A stretch of 64,000 nt of DNA, taken from the NCBI RefSeq assembly GCF_024171695.1, contig NZ_JAMTCF010000001.1, forward strand, positions 50,786-114,785. The letters run 5' to 3'. Numbering within the stretch: position 1 is the stretch's first letter; each line of letters begins with the position of its first letter. The notes under the pieces were generated by a model. It was not told the DNA's origin, did not search any database, and saw only the letters and a program-made list of their open reading frames with translations. This stretch comes from Actinosynnema pretiosum. GTDB lineage: Bacteria > Actinomycetota > Actinomycetes > Mycobacteriales > Pseudonocardiaceae. Position numbers and translations under genes: made by a program. Shown piece by piece: positions 16,471 to 25,032 of the stretch.

Positions 16471-18330
16471 TCAGACGCGCCAGTAGACGGTGTAGCGCTG
16501 GCGGTGCGTGCGGTAGAACGGGGCCAGGGTGACCCGGCCGGTGGAGGCGGTGGCCGTGTACTCCAGCGGCGTGCCGGTCGGGGCGAGCGTGCCGGGCTGG
16601 AGGGTGGGCAGCGCGGTGAGGTTGGTGGTGCCGTAACCGCCCGCGAGCACGATCGGGCCGTGCTTGACGACCTGCACCGCCGGGTCGTCGGGCGCGCTCT
16701 CCCGCGTCAGCGCCATCGGCAGGGTCAGCTCGACGGTGTCGCCGGTGGCCCAGGCGCGGTCGATCCTGGCGTAACCGCCGGGGGTCGCGGCGACGGGCGC
16801 GCCGTTGAGGCGCAGCTGCGCGCCGGTGGCCCAGGCGGGCACCCGCAGCCGCAGGTCGACGTGCCCGGAGCCGGTGAACGTGAGCTTGGTGCTCGCGGTG
16901 TCCGGGAACCCGGTGTCCTGGCGGACGGTGATGCCGCGACCGGGCCAGGTCAGCGTGGACGGGATGAACAGGTTCACCCACAGCGTCTCGCCGCCGCGGA
17001 AGTAGATGCTGTCCCGGTGCTTGGTGTTGGTCTCCATGCCGGTGCCGTGGCAGCAGGTGAAGTCCTGGTAGTCGTTGCTGAACGTGCGCTGGCCGCCCGC
17101 GCGCAGCGGCACGTAGTAGCTGTGGTGCCCGTGCGCCGAGTCGGGGTTCTGCGCACCGAGGAGGTGGTTGTAGAGGGCTTTCTCGTGGAAGTCGAACAGC
17201 TCGGGACTGCCCGGCGCGGTGCGGAAGAGCTGCCTGGTCAGCTTGAGCATGTTGTGCGTGTTGCAGCACTCGCAGGTGTTGTCGGACAGCTCGGAGGCGA
17301 TCCGGTTCGGGTTCTTGAAGTACTCGCCGTTGGAGTTGCCGCCGATGGCGTAGGTGTGCGCGCCGACGACGAAGTTCCAGAAGTTGCGGGCGATGTCGCG
17401 GTACCGGGTCTCGCCGGTGGCGTGGTACTCGCGGATCGCGCCCAGCGCCTTGGGGATCTGGGTGTTGGCGTGGAACCCGGACAGGGCGTCGCGGCCCGCG
17501 GCGAGCGGGTCGAAGACCTGGGCGTGGTCGAAGTAGCGGGCGGCGGTGAGGTGCAGCGGGTCGCCGGTGAGCTGGTAGAGGTTGGCCAGCACCTCGTTCA
17601 TGCCGCCGAACTCGGTGCCCAGCATGGCCTGCCGCTGGGCCTGGGTGAGCCTGCCGTTGCGCCAGGCGACCCAGGAGGCCTTGCGGGTGAGCACGGTCAG
17701 CGCCTGGGCGCTGCCGGTGAGCTGGTGCGCGTCCAGCAGCCCGGCCAGGATCTTGTGCAGGGTGTAGTAGGGGGCCCAGACCTGCTGGCGGGCCTCGACC
17801 CGGTCGATGAAGCTCTCCGGGAACGCCGACAGGTAGCCGGTGTTGAACCCGGCGGAGGTGGCCCGGTCCTGGCAGGCGGCCAGACCCGCGACGAGGTAGT
17901 CGGACTTCGACTTGAACGCGGCGTCGCCGGTGCTCGCGTAGGCCTGGGCCAGCGCGGAGAGCACGTGCCCGGTGGAGTGGCCGCGCAGCTCGGTGGTCGG
18001 GGACTCCCAGCCGCCGCACGGGGTCGCGGTGGAGGCGAGGCCGACGTTGCGGCGGAAGGTGTGCAGGAGCCGGTCGGGGTCGAGGAACTTCAGGTAGGCG
18101 TGGGTGCGGGACTCGTTGCGCTGGAACGGTCCGGCGAGCAGGGCGACGGCGGACAGCGGGAACGGGTCGGCCGAGACGCCGATGTCAGCGCGCGCGGCGG
18201 CGGTCCCCGGTGCGGCATGGGCGGTATCGGCGTTGGCGGTTCCGGTCAGGCCGGGCGCGCCCGCGACGGCGGCGACGGCGGCGGTCGCGCGAAGCACCGC
18301 GCGTCGGGACGGTTGCTGGGGCAGGGACAT
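16471..18330 (-). CDS. Exported GH127 beta-L-arabinofuranosidase-like enzyme (DUF1680)
   Basis: A 619-residue (alpha/alpha)6-barrel enzyme. The N-terminus contains SRRAVLRATAAVAAVAGAPG, a twin-arginine-type signal. GH127 enzymes use a cysteine nucleophile held by zinc: here Glu354 and Cys356 lie in NTCECCNTHN, and the Cys426/Cys427 pair lies in DFTCCHGTG, matching the Glu-x-Cys and Cys-Cys ligands of HypBA1-type enzymes. GHSTGHVLSALAQAYA and GEYFKNPN are further family segments. A strong hairpin separates it from the upstream metalloprotease gene. Expected to remove beta-L-arabinofuranosyl units outside the cell, with Tat export compatible with cytoplasmic zinc loading. Confidence 0.88.
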   Translation of the reverse strand: MSLPQQPSRRAVLRATAAVAAVAGAPGLTGTANADTAHAAPGTAAARADIGVSADPFPLSAVALLAGPFQRNESRTHAYLKFLDPDRLLHTFRRNVGLASTATPCGGWESPTTELRGHSTGHVLSALAQAYASTGDAAFKSKSDYLVAGLAACQDRATSAGFNTGYLSAFPESFIDRVEARQQVWAPYYTLHKILAGLLDAHQLTGSAQALTVLTRKASWVAWRNGRLTQAQRQAMLGTEFGGMNEVLANLYQLTGDPLHLTAARYFDHAQVFDPLAAGRDALSGFHANTQIPKALGAIREYHATGETRYRDIARNFWNFVVGAHTYAIGGNSNGEYFKNPNRIASELSDNTCECCNTHNMLKLTRQLFRTAPGSPELFDFHEKALYNHLLGAQNPDSAHGHHSYYVPLRAGGQRTFSNDYQDFTCCHGTGMETNTKHRDSIYFRGGETLWVNLFIPSTLTWPGRGITVRQDTGFPDTASTKLTFTGSGHVDLRLRVPAWATGAQLRLNGAPVAATPGGYARIDRAWATGDTVELTLPMALTRESAPDDPAVQVVKHGPIVLAGGYGTTNLTALPTLQPGTLAPTGTPLEYTATASTGRVTLAPFYRTHRQRYTVYWRV

Positions 18331-18359
18331 CTCGCGTCACCTCTCGTGTGACGGTGGGT

Positions 18360-18397
18360 GCGGGCGTCCCCGTGCGCGAGCGCGCGGGGACGCCCGC
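18360..18397 (-). terminator. Strong 13-bp-stem hairpin inside the arabinan operon
   Basis: GCGGGCGTCCCCG (18360-18372) and CGGGGACGCCCGC (18385-18397) are perfect 13-bp arms around a 12-nt loop that can pair further. It lies in the 133-bp gap between the metalloprotease and GH127 genes on the minus strand. It could be a terminator or an RNA-processing/stabilising hairpin that sets different expression for transporter and enzyme genes. Confidence 0.75.
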
Positions 18398-18463
18398 CGT
18401 GGTGGGACCGCGGCGGTGGTCCTCCTTGCTCAGGTGGTGGTCGTGCTCAGGTGGCGCCGGGGA

Positions 18464-19339
18464 TCAGCGTCCGTAGCGGCTCTTCAGGTGCCGCCACCAG
18501 TCGCGCAGCATCCACTTGTCGAACTCGGTGATCGAGGGCGACGAGCCCGCCAGCATGATGAACCCGCCGACCCCGCTGGGCGTCCAGTCGTAGAAGTCGT
18601 CGAGCCCGAACGTGTGCCCGATCTCGTGCAGGAGAATCGTGACGTCGTTGCTGTTCAGGCTGTTGACGAAGTACTCGCTGCCCATGCGCTGGCCCCAGTC
18701 GCCGCCCGCGCCGCCGCCGAACCCGGAGGTCAGCCACAGCGACTGGTCGTAGTGCCTGGCCACCCCGCCGGGGCAGTTGCGGTACTGGCCGTCGCGGACG
18801 AAGAACCGACCGCACGGCTCGGCGCACTGCGGCGCGTTCTCCCGGATGTTGTTGACGTAGATGTCGACGGAGTTGTCGTTCCACTGCAGGGTGTTGCGGT
18901 CGCGCACCGCCCAGCCGACGACCTTGATCGGCACCTCGGCGTACGGCCAGTTGTTGTGCCCGACCATCGCGTCGATCCACTTGCGGTACTGCTGGGCGAG
19001 CTTGTTGTGGATGCTGTCGCGCAGCGAGGCCGACACGGGAGCCGAGGAGTCCCAGCGGACGCAGAAGTTCAGGTAGCCGCCGTTGGCGAACACCTGGTCC
19101 CAGCCGTAGTTGCGGAACCCGTACAGGTCGCCGTAGGTGCTCTCCTGGTGCGACCACACCTGGTTCAGCGGGGTGACCAGGTTCGACGGCGGGCTCCACG
19201 TGGCCGGGTTGGCCGCCGCCGAGACGCCACCGGTGTCCGGGGTCTCGGCGGCCGAGGCCGTCAGCGGTGTCACCGCCCCTGTCGCCGTGACCACCCCGAG
19301 CGCCACCGCCAGGAGGACTCTCTTCCAGGACCGCGTCAT
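18464..19339 (-). CDS. Secreted metzincin-type zinc metalloprotease
   Basis: A 291-residue exported protein. The signal peptide MTRSWKRVLLAVALGVVTAT runs to SASAA. The zinc site is HEIGHTFGLDD (residues ~238-248), an HExxHxxGxxD metzincin motif, followed ~13 residues later by a Met-turn-like GGFIMLAGSS. Six cysteines (for example CAEPCG and NCPGG) suggest disulfides. I chose the second ATG (19339) over one nine bases upstream because GAAGGGA then has workable spacing. It lies between the ABC permeases and the GH127 gene on the same strand. Possible roles are processing of co-secreted hydrolases or attack on glycoprotein-bound (extensin-like) substrates; both are inference. Confidence 0.82.
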   Translation of the reverse strand: MTRSWKRVLLAVALGVVTATGAVTPLTASAAETPDTGGVSAAANPATWSPPSNLVTPLNQVWSHQESTYGDLYGFRNYGWDQVFANGGYLNFCVRWDSSAPVSASLRDSIHNKLAQQYRKWIDAMVGHNNWPYAEVPIKVVGWAVRDRNTLQWNDNSVDIYVNNIRENAPQCAEPCGRFFVRDGQYRNCPGGVARHYDQSLWLTSGFGGGAGGDWGQRMGSEYFVNSLNSNDVTILLHEIGHTFGLDDFYDWTPSGVGGFIMLAGSSPSITEFDKWMLRDWWRHLKSRYGR

Positions 19340-19400
19340 TGCGATCATTCCCTTCGTCTTCGGTGGCGGCGGATTCGCGGCGGCGGAAGCTCGTGGCGGG

Positions 19401-20228
19401 TCAGCCCTTCAGGGCGCCCGAGGTGAAGCCGCGCACGTAGCTGCGCTGCAGGAACGCGAACAGCAGCAGGCACGGCACGGCCATGACCACCACCCCGGCC
19501 TCCAGGGCGGCGTAGTCGACGGCGCCGTGGCTGGCGGTGCGCAGGTTGACCACGGCGAGGGTGGTGGTGAACTTGTCGGTGGAGTTGAGCAGGATCAGCG
19601 GCGCGAAGAACTCGCTCCACGAGGCGAGGAACGCGAACAGGCCCACGGTGACCAGGCCCGGTCGCACGGCGGGCAGCATGATCCGCAGCAGCGCGCCGAA
19701 CGAGGTGCAGCCGTCCACGCGCGCGGACTCCTCCAGCTCGACCGGGACGGCCGCGAACGAGTTGCGCATCATGAACACCGAGAACGGCAGCTGGAACGTG
19801 GTCAGCACCAGGCTCAGCCCGACCAGCGAGTCCTCCAGCCCCAGCCAGCCCAGCAGCACGTACAGCGCGATGAGGATGGTCGCGTACGGCACCATCAGGA
19901 TCGCCAGGGTCAGCAGGAACAGCGCGTCCCTGCCGGGGAAGCGGAAGCGGCCGAACGCGTAGCCGCCGAGGGTGGACACGACGAGCGTGCCGCCGACGGT
20001 GAGCGCGCTGACGACCGCGCTGTTGAGCACGTGCCGCAGCCGCACGCCGTCCTCGGAGGAGAACAGCCGCGCGTAGTTCTCCAGGCCGAAGCCGGTGTCC
20101 GTGCGCACCGACGCGAAAGCGGCCCACACCAGGGGGAACAGGAACAGCACGGCCAGCGCCGCGCAGGTCAGCCAGTGCGCGCCGAGCGGCCCGCGCTCGG
20201 TGTCGTCCACCACCAGGGTCTTCGCCAC
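19401..20228 (-). CDS. Carbohydrate ABC transporter permease (MalG-like)
   Basis: A 275-residue inner-membrane protein with about six hydrophobic helices and the cytoplasmic EAA loop around EESARVDGCTSFGALLRIMLP, which contacts the ATPase. The N-terminus has a single LAVLFLFPLVWAAFASVRTD helix. It lies 13 bp downstream of the companion permease and forms a CUT1-type sugar importer with the upstream permease and lipoprotein. No ATPase gene is present, so a shared MsiK-type multi-sugar ATPase encoded elsewhere is likely, as is usual in actinomycetes. Confidence 0.92.
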   Translation of the reverse strand: MAKTLVVDDTERGPLGAHWLTCAALAVLFLFPLVWAAFASVRTDTGFGLENYARLFSSEDGVRLRHVLNSAVVSALTVGGTLVVSTLGGYAFGRFRFPGRDALFLLTLAILMVPYATILIALYVLLGWLGLEDSLVGLSLVLTTFQLPFSVFMMRNSFAAVPVELEESARVDGCTSFGALLRIMLPAVRPGLVTVGLFAFLASWSEFFAPLILLNSTDKFTTTLAVVNLRTASHGAVDYAALEAGVVVMAVPCLLLFAFLQRSYVRGFTSGALKG

Positions 20229-20241
20229 TGCTCTCCCCCGC

Positions 20242-21189
20242 TCAGGTCGACCGGCGGCGCAGGACGCCGAGCTGGACGGCGCTCACCGCGACCAGCGCGA
20301 CGAGCAGGATGACGGAGGTGCCCGCGGCCGACCCGAGGTCGAAGCGCACGAACGCCTCCCGGTAGATGACCATGACCACCGAGGTGGTGCTGTTGTCCGG
20401 GCCGCCCCTGGTGAGGATCCAGAACTGGTCGAACGCCAGCAGCGAGCCGGTGACCAGGATCGTGAGCACCAGCGCGATGGTCGGCCGCATGAGCGGCAGC
20501 GTGATGCCCCGGAACGCCTGCCAGCGGGTGGCCCCGTCGACGCGGGCGGCCTCGTAGACGTCGACCGGGATGGCCTGCAGGCCGGTGAGCAGGATCAGCA
20601 TGGTGAACCCGGCGAAGCGCCACAGCACCAGCAGGACGGCCGAGCCGAGCGCGGACTCCGGGCTGCCGCTGGTCCACGACACGTGCCCGTCCAGCAGGCC
20701 TAACCCGGACAGCAGGTCGTCGAGCGGGCCGATCTCGTCGCTGAGCAGCCCCAGGAACAGCAGGGAGGCGCTGGCGAAGCCGACCGCCATGGGCAGGTAG
20801 TAGGCGGTGCGGAAGAACCCGACGCCGCGCCTTCGCTGCTGCACCAGCAGGGCGAGGCCGAAGGCGACGACGAACAGCAGCACCGTGGTGATCACCGTGT
20901 ACTTGAGGGTGAACCACGCGGCGGTGCGCAGCAGGTCGCTGTCGACGGCACGGGTGTAGTTGTCCGGGGCGTTGAGCACCGGCTTGCCCAGCAGCGGCCA
21001 GCGGTGCAGCGACATCCACGCCACCAGGCCGAGCGGGACGACGAAGAACACCGCGACCACCACCGCGAGCGGTGCGGCGTAACCGATCCCGGTGAGCGCG
21101 CGGAGCCTGCGCGCGCGGTTCCGGCGCGGCGGCGGGTCCGCCTCGCGCGCGCCCGCCACCTCGGCGGGTCGGGTGGTCGTGGCGGTCAC
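20242..21189 (-). CDS. Carbohydrate ABC transporter permease (MalF-like)
   Basis: A 315-residue CUT1-family permease. A basic cytoplasmic N-terminus (PPPRRNRARRLRAL) is followed by six to seven membrane helices starting APLAVVVAVFFVVPLGLVAW. The EAA loop reads YEAARVDGATRWQAFRGITLP. It is downstream of the solute-binding lipoprotein by 7 bp and upstream of the second permease. It imports the oligosaccharide released by the surface hydrolases of this cluster. Confidence 0.92.
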   Translation of the reverse strand: MTATTTRPAEVAGAREADPPPRRNRARRLRALTGIGYAAPLAVVVAVFFVVPLGLVAWMSLHRWPLLGKPVLNAPDNYTRAVDSDLLRTAAWFTLKYTVITTVLLFVVAFGLALLVQQRRRGVGFFRTAYYLPMAVGFASASLLFLGLLSDEIGPLDDLLSGLGLLDGHVSWTSGSPESALGSAVLLVLWRFAGFTMLILLTGLQAIPVDVYEAARVDGATRWQAFRGITLPLMRPTIALVLTILVTGSLLAFDQFWILTRGGPDNSTTSVVMVIYREAFVRFDLGSAAGTSVILLVALVAVSAVQLGVLRRRST

Positions 21190-21196
21190 CTCCGGC

Positions 21197-22450
21197 TCAC
21201 CCCTGCTCCAGCGACGCGGTGATGGCGGCGCTGCCGTCGGCGAGCGCCTTGGCCGGGTCGGGGCCGAACAGGGCGCCGCGCAGCGCGGTCAGCCAGGGGC
21301 TCTGCGGATCGTTGAAGGAGGCGTTGAAGTTGCGCGCGTACGGCGTCTTCCCCTTGGCCACCAGGCTGTTCGCGGTGACCAGGCGCGGGTCGGCCGAGGC
21401 GTGCTCGTTGGCGGCCAGGTCGGTGCGGGTGGGCACGTTCTTGCCCTTGGCGACCACGTCGACCTGGGCCTGGTCGCCGGTGGTCCAGGCGAGGAAGTCC
21501 CAGGCCTGGTCGGCGTGCTCGCTGGTGGCGCCGATGCCGAGCGCGTCGCCGCCGACGAACGTGGACTCGCCGCCGTCGAGGCCGGGGATGGGCGCGAGGC
21601 CCACGTCGGCGCCGGAGGCCGCGATCTCGCCCAGCCACACCGAGGCGGCCGGTCCGATGCCGACCTTGCCGGTGCGCAGCGCGCCCAGCCAGGTGGGGCC
21701 GGCCTCGTCCTTGGACGCGGGCGCGGCGACGCCCTCCTCGTAGAGCTCGCGGTAGACCTCGAAGACCCCGGCCATCTCCGGCGAGTCCAGGGTGGCGCGC
21801 TCGCCGCTGTCGTCCAGCACGTCGCCGCCGGAGGCCCACACCGAGGGCCAGAAGGTGAACTCGACGCAGCCGCCGCAGTTGCCGCCGAAGTAGGTGCCGC
21901 GCACGTCGCCGCCGAGGGCGTGGATCTTCCTGGCGTGCTCGGCGTACTCGCGCAGCGTGGCCGGCGGCTTCTCCGGGTCGAGCCCGGCCTTGCGGTAGAG
22001 GTCCTTGTTGTACAGCAGCACCGACAGGTCGATGGTGTGCGGCAGCGCGTAGTTGCGGTCCTCCCAGGTCCCCGCGCGCACGTGCGACGGCGCGAGGTGG
22101 TCCTTGTGGTCCAAGCCCTCGACGCGGTCGGTGATGTCGGTCCACAGGCCCTGGGAGGCGTACTGGGGCGCGAAGACGACGTCGGCCGCGAACAGGTCCG
22201 GCAGGGCGCGCGCGCCTGCCGCGGAGGCGAGCTTGGCCGGGTACTCCTCGTTGGGGTACGCGGTGACCTCGACCTTGGTGGAGTGCGTGGCGTTGTAGGC
22301 CTCGGCGTAGGCCTTGGACAGCGACTCGGTGGCCGCGCGGGTCCACAGCGTGAGCACGACGTCGCCGTCCTGCCCGGAGCCGCCGCCCGAGCAGCCGGAC
22401 GCGACGAGGGCGGCGGCGATCAGGAGGGCAGGTAATCCGGTTCTTCTCAC
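21197..22450 (-). CDS. Sugar ABC transporter solute-binding lipoprotein
   Basis: A 417-residue extracellular solute-binding protein of the CUT1 (family 1) type. The signal MRRTGLPALLIAAALVASGC ends in a lipobox with Cys20 as lipidation site. Family features include VDVVAKGKNVPTR, FVGGDALGIGATSEHADQAWDFL and a hinge-region NYALPHTIDLSVLLYNKDLY. It is the first transporter gene after the cytoplasmic GH127. The ligand is inferred to be an arabinose-containing oligosaccharide from the neighbouring GH127 and GH43 genes, not from the binding-site sequence. Confidence 0.9.
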   Translation of the reverse strand: MRRTGLPALLIAAALVASGCSGGGSGQDGDVVLTLWTRAATESLSKAYAEAYNATHSTKVEVTAYPNEEYPAKLASAAGARALPDLFAADVVFAPQYASQGLWTDITDRVEGLDHKDHLAPSHVRAGTWEDRNYALPHTIDLSVLLYNKDLYRKAGLDPEKPPATLREYAEHARKIHALGGDVRGTYFGGNCGGCVEFTFWPSVWASGGDVLDDSGERATLDSPEMAGVFEVYRELYEEGVAAPASKDEAGPTWLGALRTGKVGIGPAASVWLGEIAASGADVGLAPIPGLDGGESTFVGGDALGIGATSEHADQAWDFLAWTTGDQAQVDVVAKGKNVPTRTDLAANEHASADPRLVTANSLVAKGKTPYARNFNASFNDPQSPWLTALRGALFGPDPAKALADGSAAITASLEQG

Positions 22451-22487
22451 CGATCTCTCCTTTGAGGGCGGTTCGCGGGGGAGGTCG

Positions 22488-24377
22488 TCAGCCTTGGGGC
22501 AGCCAGACGCGCATCGTGGACGGGCCGCTCCTGGCCCAGCGGTGGTACGGCACGAGGGTGAGCGGGGCGTGCGCGCCGCCCTCGGGTTCGGTCGGGGGGC
22601 CGTACGGCCACGGCCGTTCGGGCGGGGTGTCGAGGAGTGCTCGCACCACGACGCCTCCCGGCCCGTCGACCGGGGGGACGCCGGTGTCCACGCGCAGCGA
22701 GTCCAGGTCGAGCGCGGCGGACTCGGCGCAGTGGACGACGGGTCCGCGCTCGACGGCGACGCAGCCCCGGACCGCGTCGACGCGCGGGTCGGCGGCGGTG
22801 AAGCGGGGGCGCATCGGCAGTTCGAGGCGGATCTCCTCGCCCACCACGAAGTTCCGGTGCACCACGACGTCGCCGACCGGCGCGGGGTGGCGGCCGTAGG
22901 TGGTGTGCAGGACCGCGCCCTCGGCCCAGCCGGGCACGCGCAGCGTGAGCGACCACGGGCGGTCGTCGGTCTTGGTGACGCGCACGGTGATCACGCCGTC
23001 GTCGGGGTAGCGGGTGCGCACCGCCAGCCCCACCTCGCGCCCGTCGGGCAGGGTGGTGGCGAGGTCGGCGTCCGCGTACTGGTGCAGCCGCACGCCGGTG
23101 TCGTCGGCGGTCGCGGTGTAGCAGGCGAGGGACGCGAGCAGGCGGGCGAGGTTCGGCAGGCAGCAGGACACCTCGAACCAGGGCGCGCGCGGGCCGCCGC
23201 CGAAGCCGAGCTGCTCGCGGTCGCCCGGCAGCTCGGCGGTGCGGGTGCGCTGGTGCAGGGTGTTGGCGTAGAAGAAGGAGCGGCCGTCGTCGCCGATCGC
23301 GGTGGCCACCACGTTGTAGAGGACGCGCTCGATGACGTCGTCGTAGCGGCCGTCGCCGGTGGCCAGCAGCAGCCGCCAGGCCAGCATGATCGTGGCGACG
23401 CCCGCGCAGGTCTCGGAGTAGGCGCGGTCGGCCGGGAGGACGAAGTCGTCGCCGAACGCCTCGTCGGTGTGCCGCGAGCCCATGCCGCCGGTCAGGTAGG
23501 TGCGGCGGGCGAGGGTGCGGTCGAACTGGGCGGCGACCGCGTCGAGCAGCGCCCGGTCGCCGGTCTCCACCGCGACGTCGACCGCGCCGCAGGCCAGGTA
23601 CAGGGCGCGCACCGCGTGGCCGTGCAGGACCGGGTTGTCCCGGACCGGGGTCTCGTCGCTGAAGTAGGACCAGCCGAACTGGTGCGGTGGCAGGGTTCTG
23701 CGGCCCCGGCGGGCCACGAACTCGGCGGCCTGGTCGAGGTAGCGGCGCTCGCCGGTGACGCGGTGCAGCTCCACCAGCGCCATCTCGATCTCGGGGTGGC
23801 CGCACACGCCGGGGTTGGTGGTGAACTCGGCGCACACGTGGTCGGCGACTCCCCTGGCCACGCGCAGCAGCTCGTCGTCCGCCCCCGCCGTGCGGGCGCG
23901 GGCCACGGCGGCCTGGAGGAAGTGCCCGGCGCAGTACAGCTCGTGGCCCCAGGCGAGGTCGCTGTAGCGGGGGCGCTGGCCGGGGCCGCCGAACGCGGTG
24001 CCGAGGTAGCCGTCCGGGGACTGCGCGGCGGCGATCGCGGCGGTCAGCTCGGTGATCTGCTGCTCCAGCGCGGGGTTCGGCGCGCGTCCCGCTTCCCAGG
24101 ACATGGCTTCCAGGAGCTTGTGCACCTCGGAGTCGGAGAACTCGCGGCCCCTGCGGTCGGGCGAGCGGGTGGCGGCGGTGAGGTTGCCGGTCCAGCCGAG
24201 GCGGTCCATCCAGGCGCGGGCGTGCGGCAGGGTGGCCTCCGCGTTGACCCGCTGGCGCGTTCCCCAGAACCCGCCCGCGAGCCGCACCTCGGCGAGCCCG
24301 AGCGGTCGCAGCGCGCCGCGCGAGGGCACGACGGGGCGACCGCCGACCGCGGTGGTGTCCGGCGACGTGAGGGTCAT
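22488..24377 (-). CDS. Cytoplasmic GH127 beta-L-arabinofuranosidase-like enzyme (DUF1680)
   Basis: A 629-residue GH127 enzyme with no signal peptide, hence probably intracellular. The HypBA1-type zinc-thiolate site is intact: Glu322 and Cys324 in YSETCAGVA, and Cys405/Cys406 in VSCCLPNLARLLA. AEVRLAGGFWGTRQ and GHELYCAGHFLQAAVA are additional family blocks. ATG at 24377 is preceded by GGGAGGAA at good spacing. It is the first gene of the operon, downstream of a palindromic operator. It would complete hydrolysis of imported arabino-oligosaccharides, complementing the exported GH127 at the other end of the cluster. Confidence 0.9.
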   Translation of the reverse strand: MTLTSPDTTAVGGRPVVPSRGALRPLGLAEVRLAGGFWGTRQRVNAEATLPHARAWMDRLGWTGNLTAATRSPDRRGREFSDSEVHKLLEAMSWEAGRAPNPALEQQITELTAAIAAAQSPDGYLGTAFGGPGQRPRYSDLAWGHELYCAGHFLQAAVARARTAGADDELLRVARGVADHVCAEFTTNPGVCGHPEIEMALVELHRVTGERRYLDQAAEFVARRGRRTLPPHQFGWSYFSDETPVRDNPVLHGHAVRALYLACGAVDVAVETGDRALLDAVAAQFDRTLARRTYLTGGMGSRHTDEAFGDDFVLPADRAYSETCAGVATIMLAWRLLLATGDGRYDDVIERVLYNVVATAIGDDGRSFFYANTLHQRTRTAELPGDREQLGFGGGPRAPWFEVSCCLPNLARLLASLACYTATADDTGVRLHQYADADLATTLPDGREVGLAVRTRYPDDGVITVRVTKTDDRPWSLTLRVPGWAEGAVLHTTYGRHPAPVGDVVVHRNFVVGEEIRLELPMRPRFTAADPRVDAVRGCVAVERGPVVHCAESAALDLDSLRVDTGVPPVDGPGGVVVRALLDTPPERPWPYGPPTEPEGGAHAPLTLVPYHRWARSGPSTMRVWLPQG

Positions 24378-24442
24378 CGGGTTCCTCCCGCTGGGACCGC
24401 GGACCGGTGGTTCCGGTCCTGCGCACCTCTCGCACTCTCGCA

Positions 24443-24460
24443 GCCGAAAACCTTTTCGGC
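24443..24460. promoter_or_regulatory. LacI-type operator upstream of the arabinan operon
   Basis: GCCGAAAACCTTTTCGGC is an inverted repeat with perfect 8-bp arms around CC, the size and shape of LacI/GalR-family operators. It sits 66 bp upstream of the GH127 ATG and overlaps a TTGCCG that could be a -35 box on the minus strand. The divergent LacI-family gene at 25033 is the obvious ligand-responsive repressor. Confidence 0.75.
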
Positions 24461-24842
24461 AATGAGCCCGCTGCGCGATCGGCGGATTGTCAGGGGGTGC
24501 GCGTCGAACGCCGGTCGGTGTTCGATTCGATTGTTCGACAAGGGTTTCCGGTGGCGGTTCGATCCGTTCCGGTTGCCGCGCGGGGCATCGGCGTGATCCA
24601 CTCGCGTCGCGCGGACCTGCGGTGCGGCGGCGGAGCGGTTCGTGGGCTCGGGCGGGCGTCCCACGGGGAAAAGGAATTGCGGCGACTCGGCGTTCCGCTC
24701 GGGGAGGGCGATCGGGCGGGAGTCCCGAGGTGTCGCCGCGACAATTCCCGAAGTGGCGGGAACTTCCGGGAACGGGGATTCCGGCGGGAGCGTTGTCGTT
24801 CCGATCGGCGCTGGTCGTCCCGGCGTGGCGGGACGGTGCTCC

Positions 24843-24935
24843 GGTTTCCCCCGATCCGCGACCGCCATGCGACCGCACCGGCCCCGAGTTCGGGAAACCG
24901 GTGGTACGCCGGGCAGTTGCGGATCGGGGGGAACC
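24843..24935. repeat. Long imperfect inverted repeat upstream of the lacI-type gene
   Basis: Bases 24843-24859 (GGTTTCCCCCGATCCGC) and 24919-24935 (GCGGATCGGGGGGAACC) are inverted 17-bp arms with one mismatch, 59 bp apart. A second pairing option uses CCGGTTTCCC (24841-24850) and GGGAAACCGG (24892-24901). They could form alternative stems or paired operators about 100 bp before the regulator gene. Confidence 0.55.
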
Positions 24936-25032
24936 CGAGGGGCTCGCGCGCTGTCGGACTCCCGGCAAGGGTTTCAGGGGGCGGGTTTCGGCCCGTGCGG
25001 GTGCGGGGGCTGGCGATTTCGGAGGCTGGCGA

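Larger units (their letters stand above)
24378..25032. other. Divergent regulatory region between GH127 operon and lacI-type gene
   Basis: A 655-bp stretch without a credible gene. It holds the perfect palindrome at 24443-24460, a long inverted repeat at 24843-24935, and locally more A/T than the surrounding genes (for example the TTCGATTCGATTGTTCG stretch around 24520-24540). It contains the promoters for both directions, though no consensus -10/-35 pair stands out. Confidence 0.6.

Noticed and set aside
22314..24596. 760-codon plus-strand frame
   Set aside because: Antisense shadow of the cytoplasmic GH127 gene, whose catalytic residues are intact on the minus strand.
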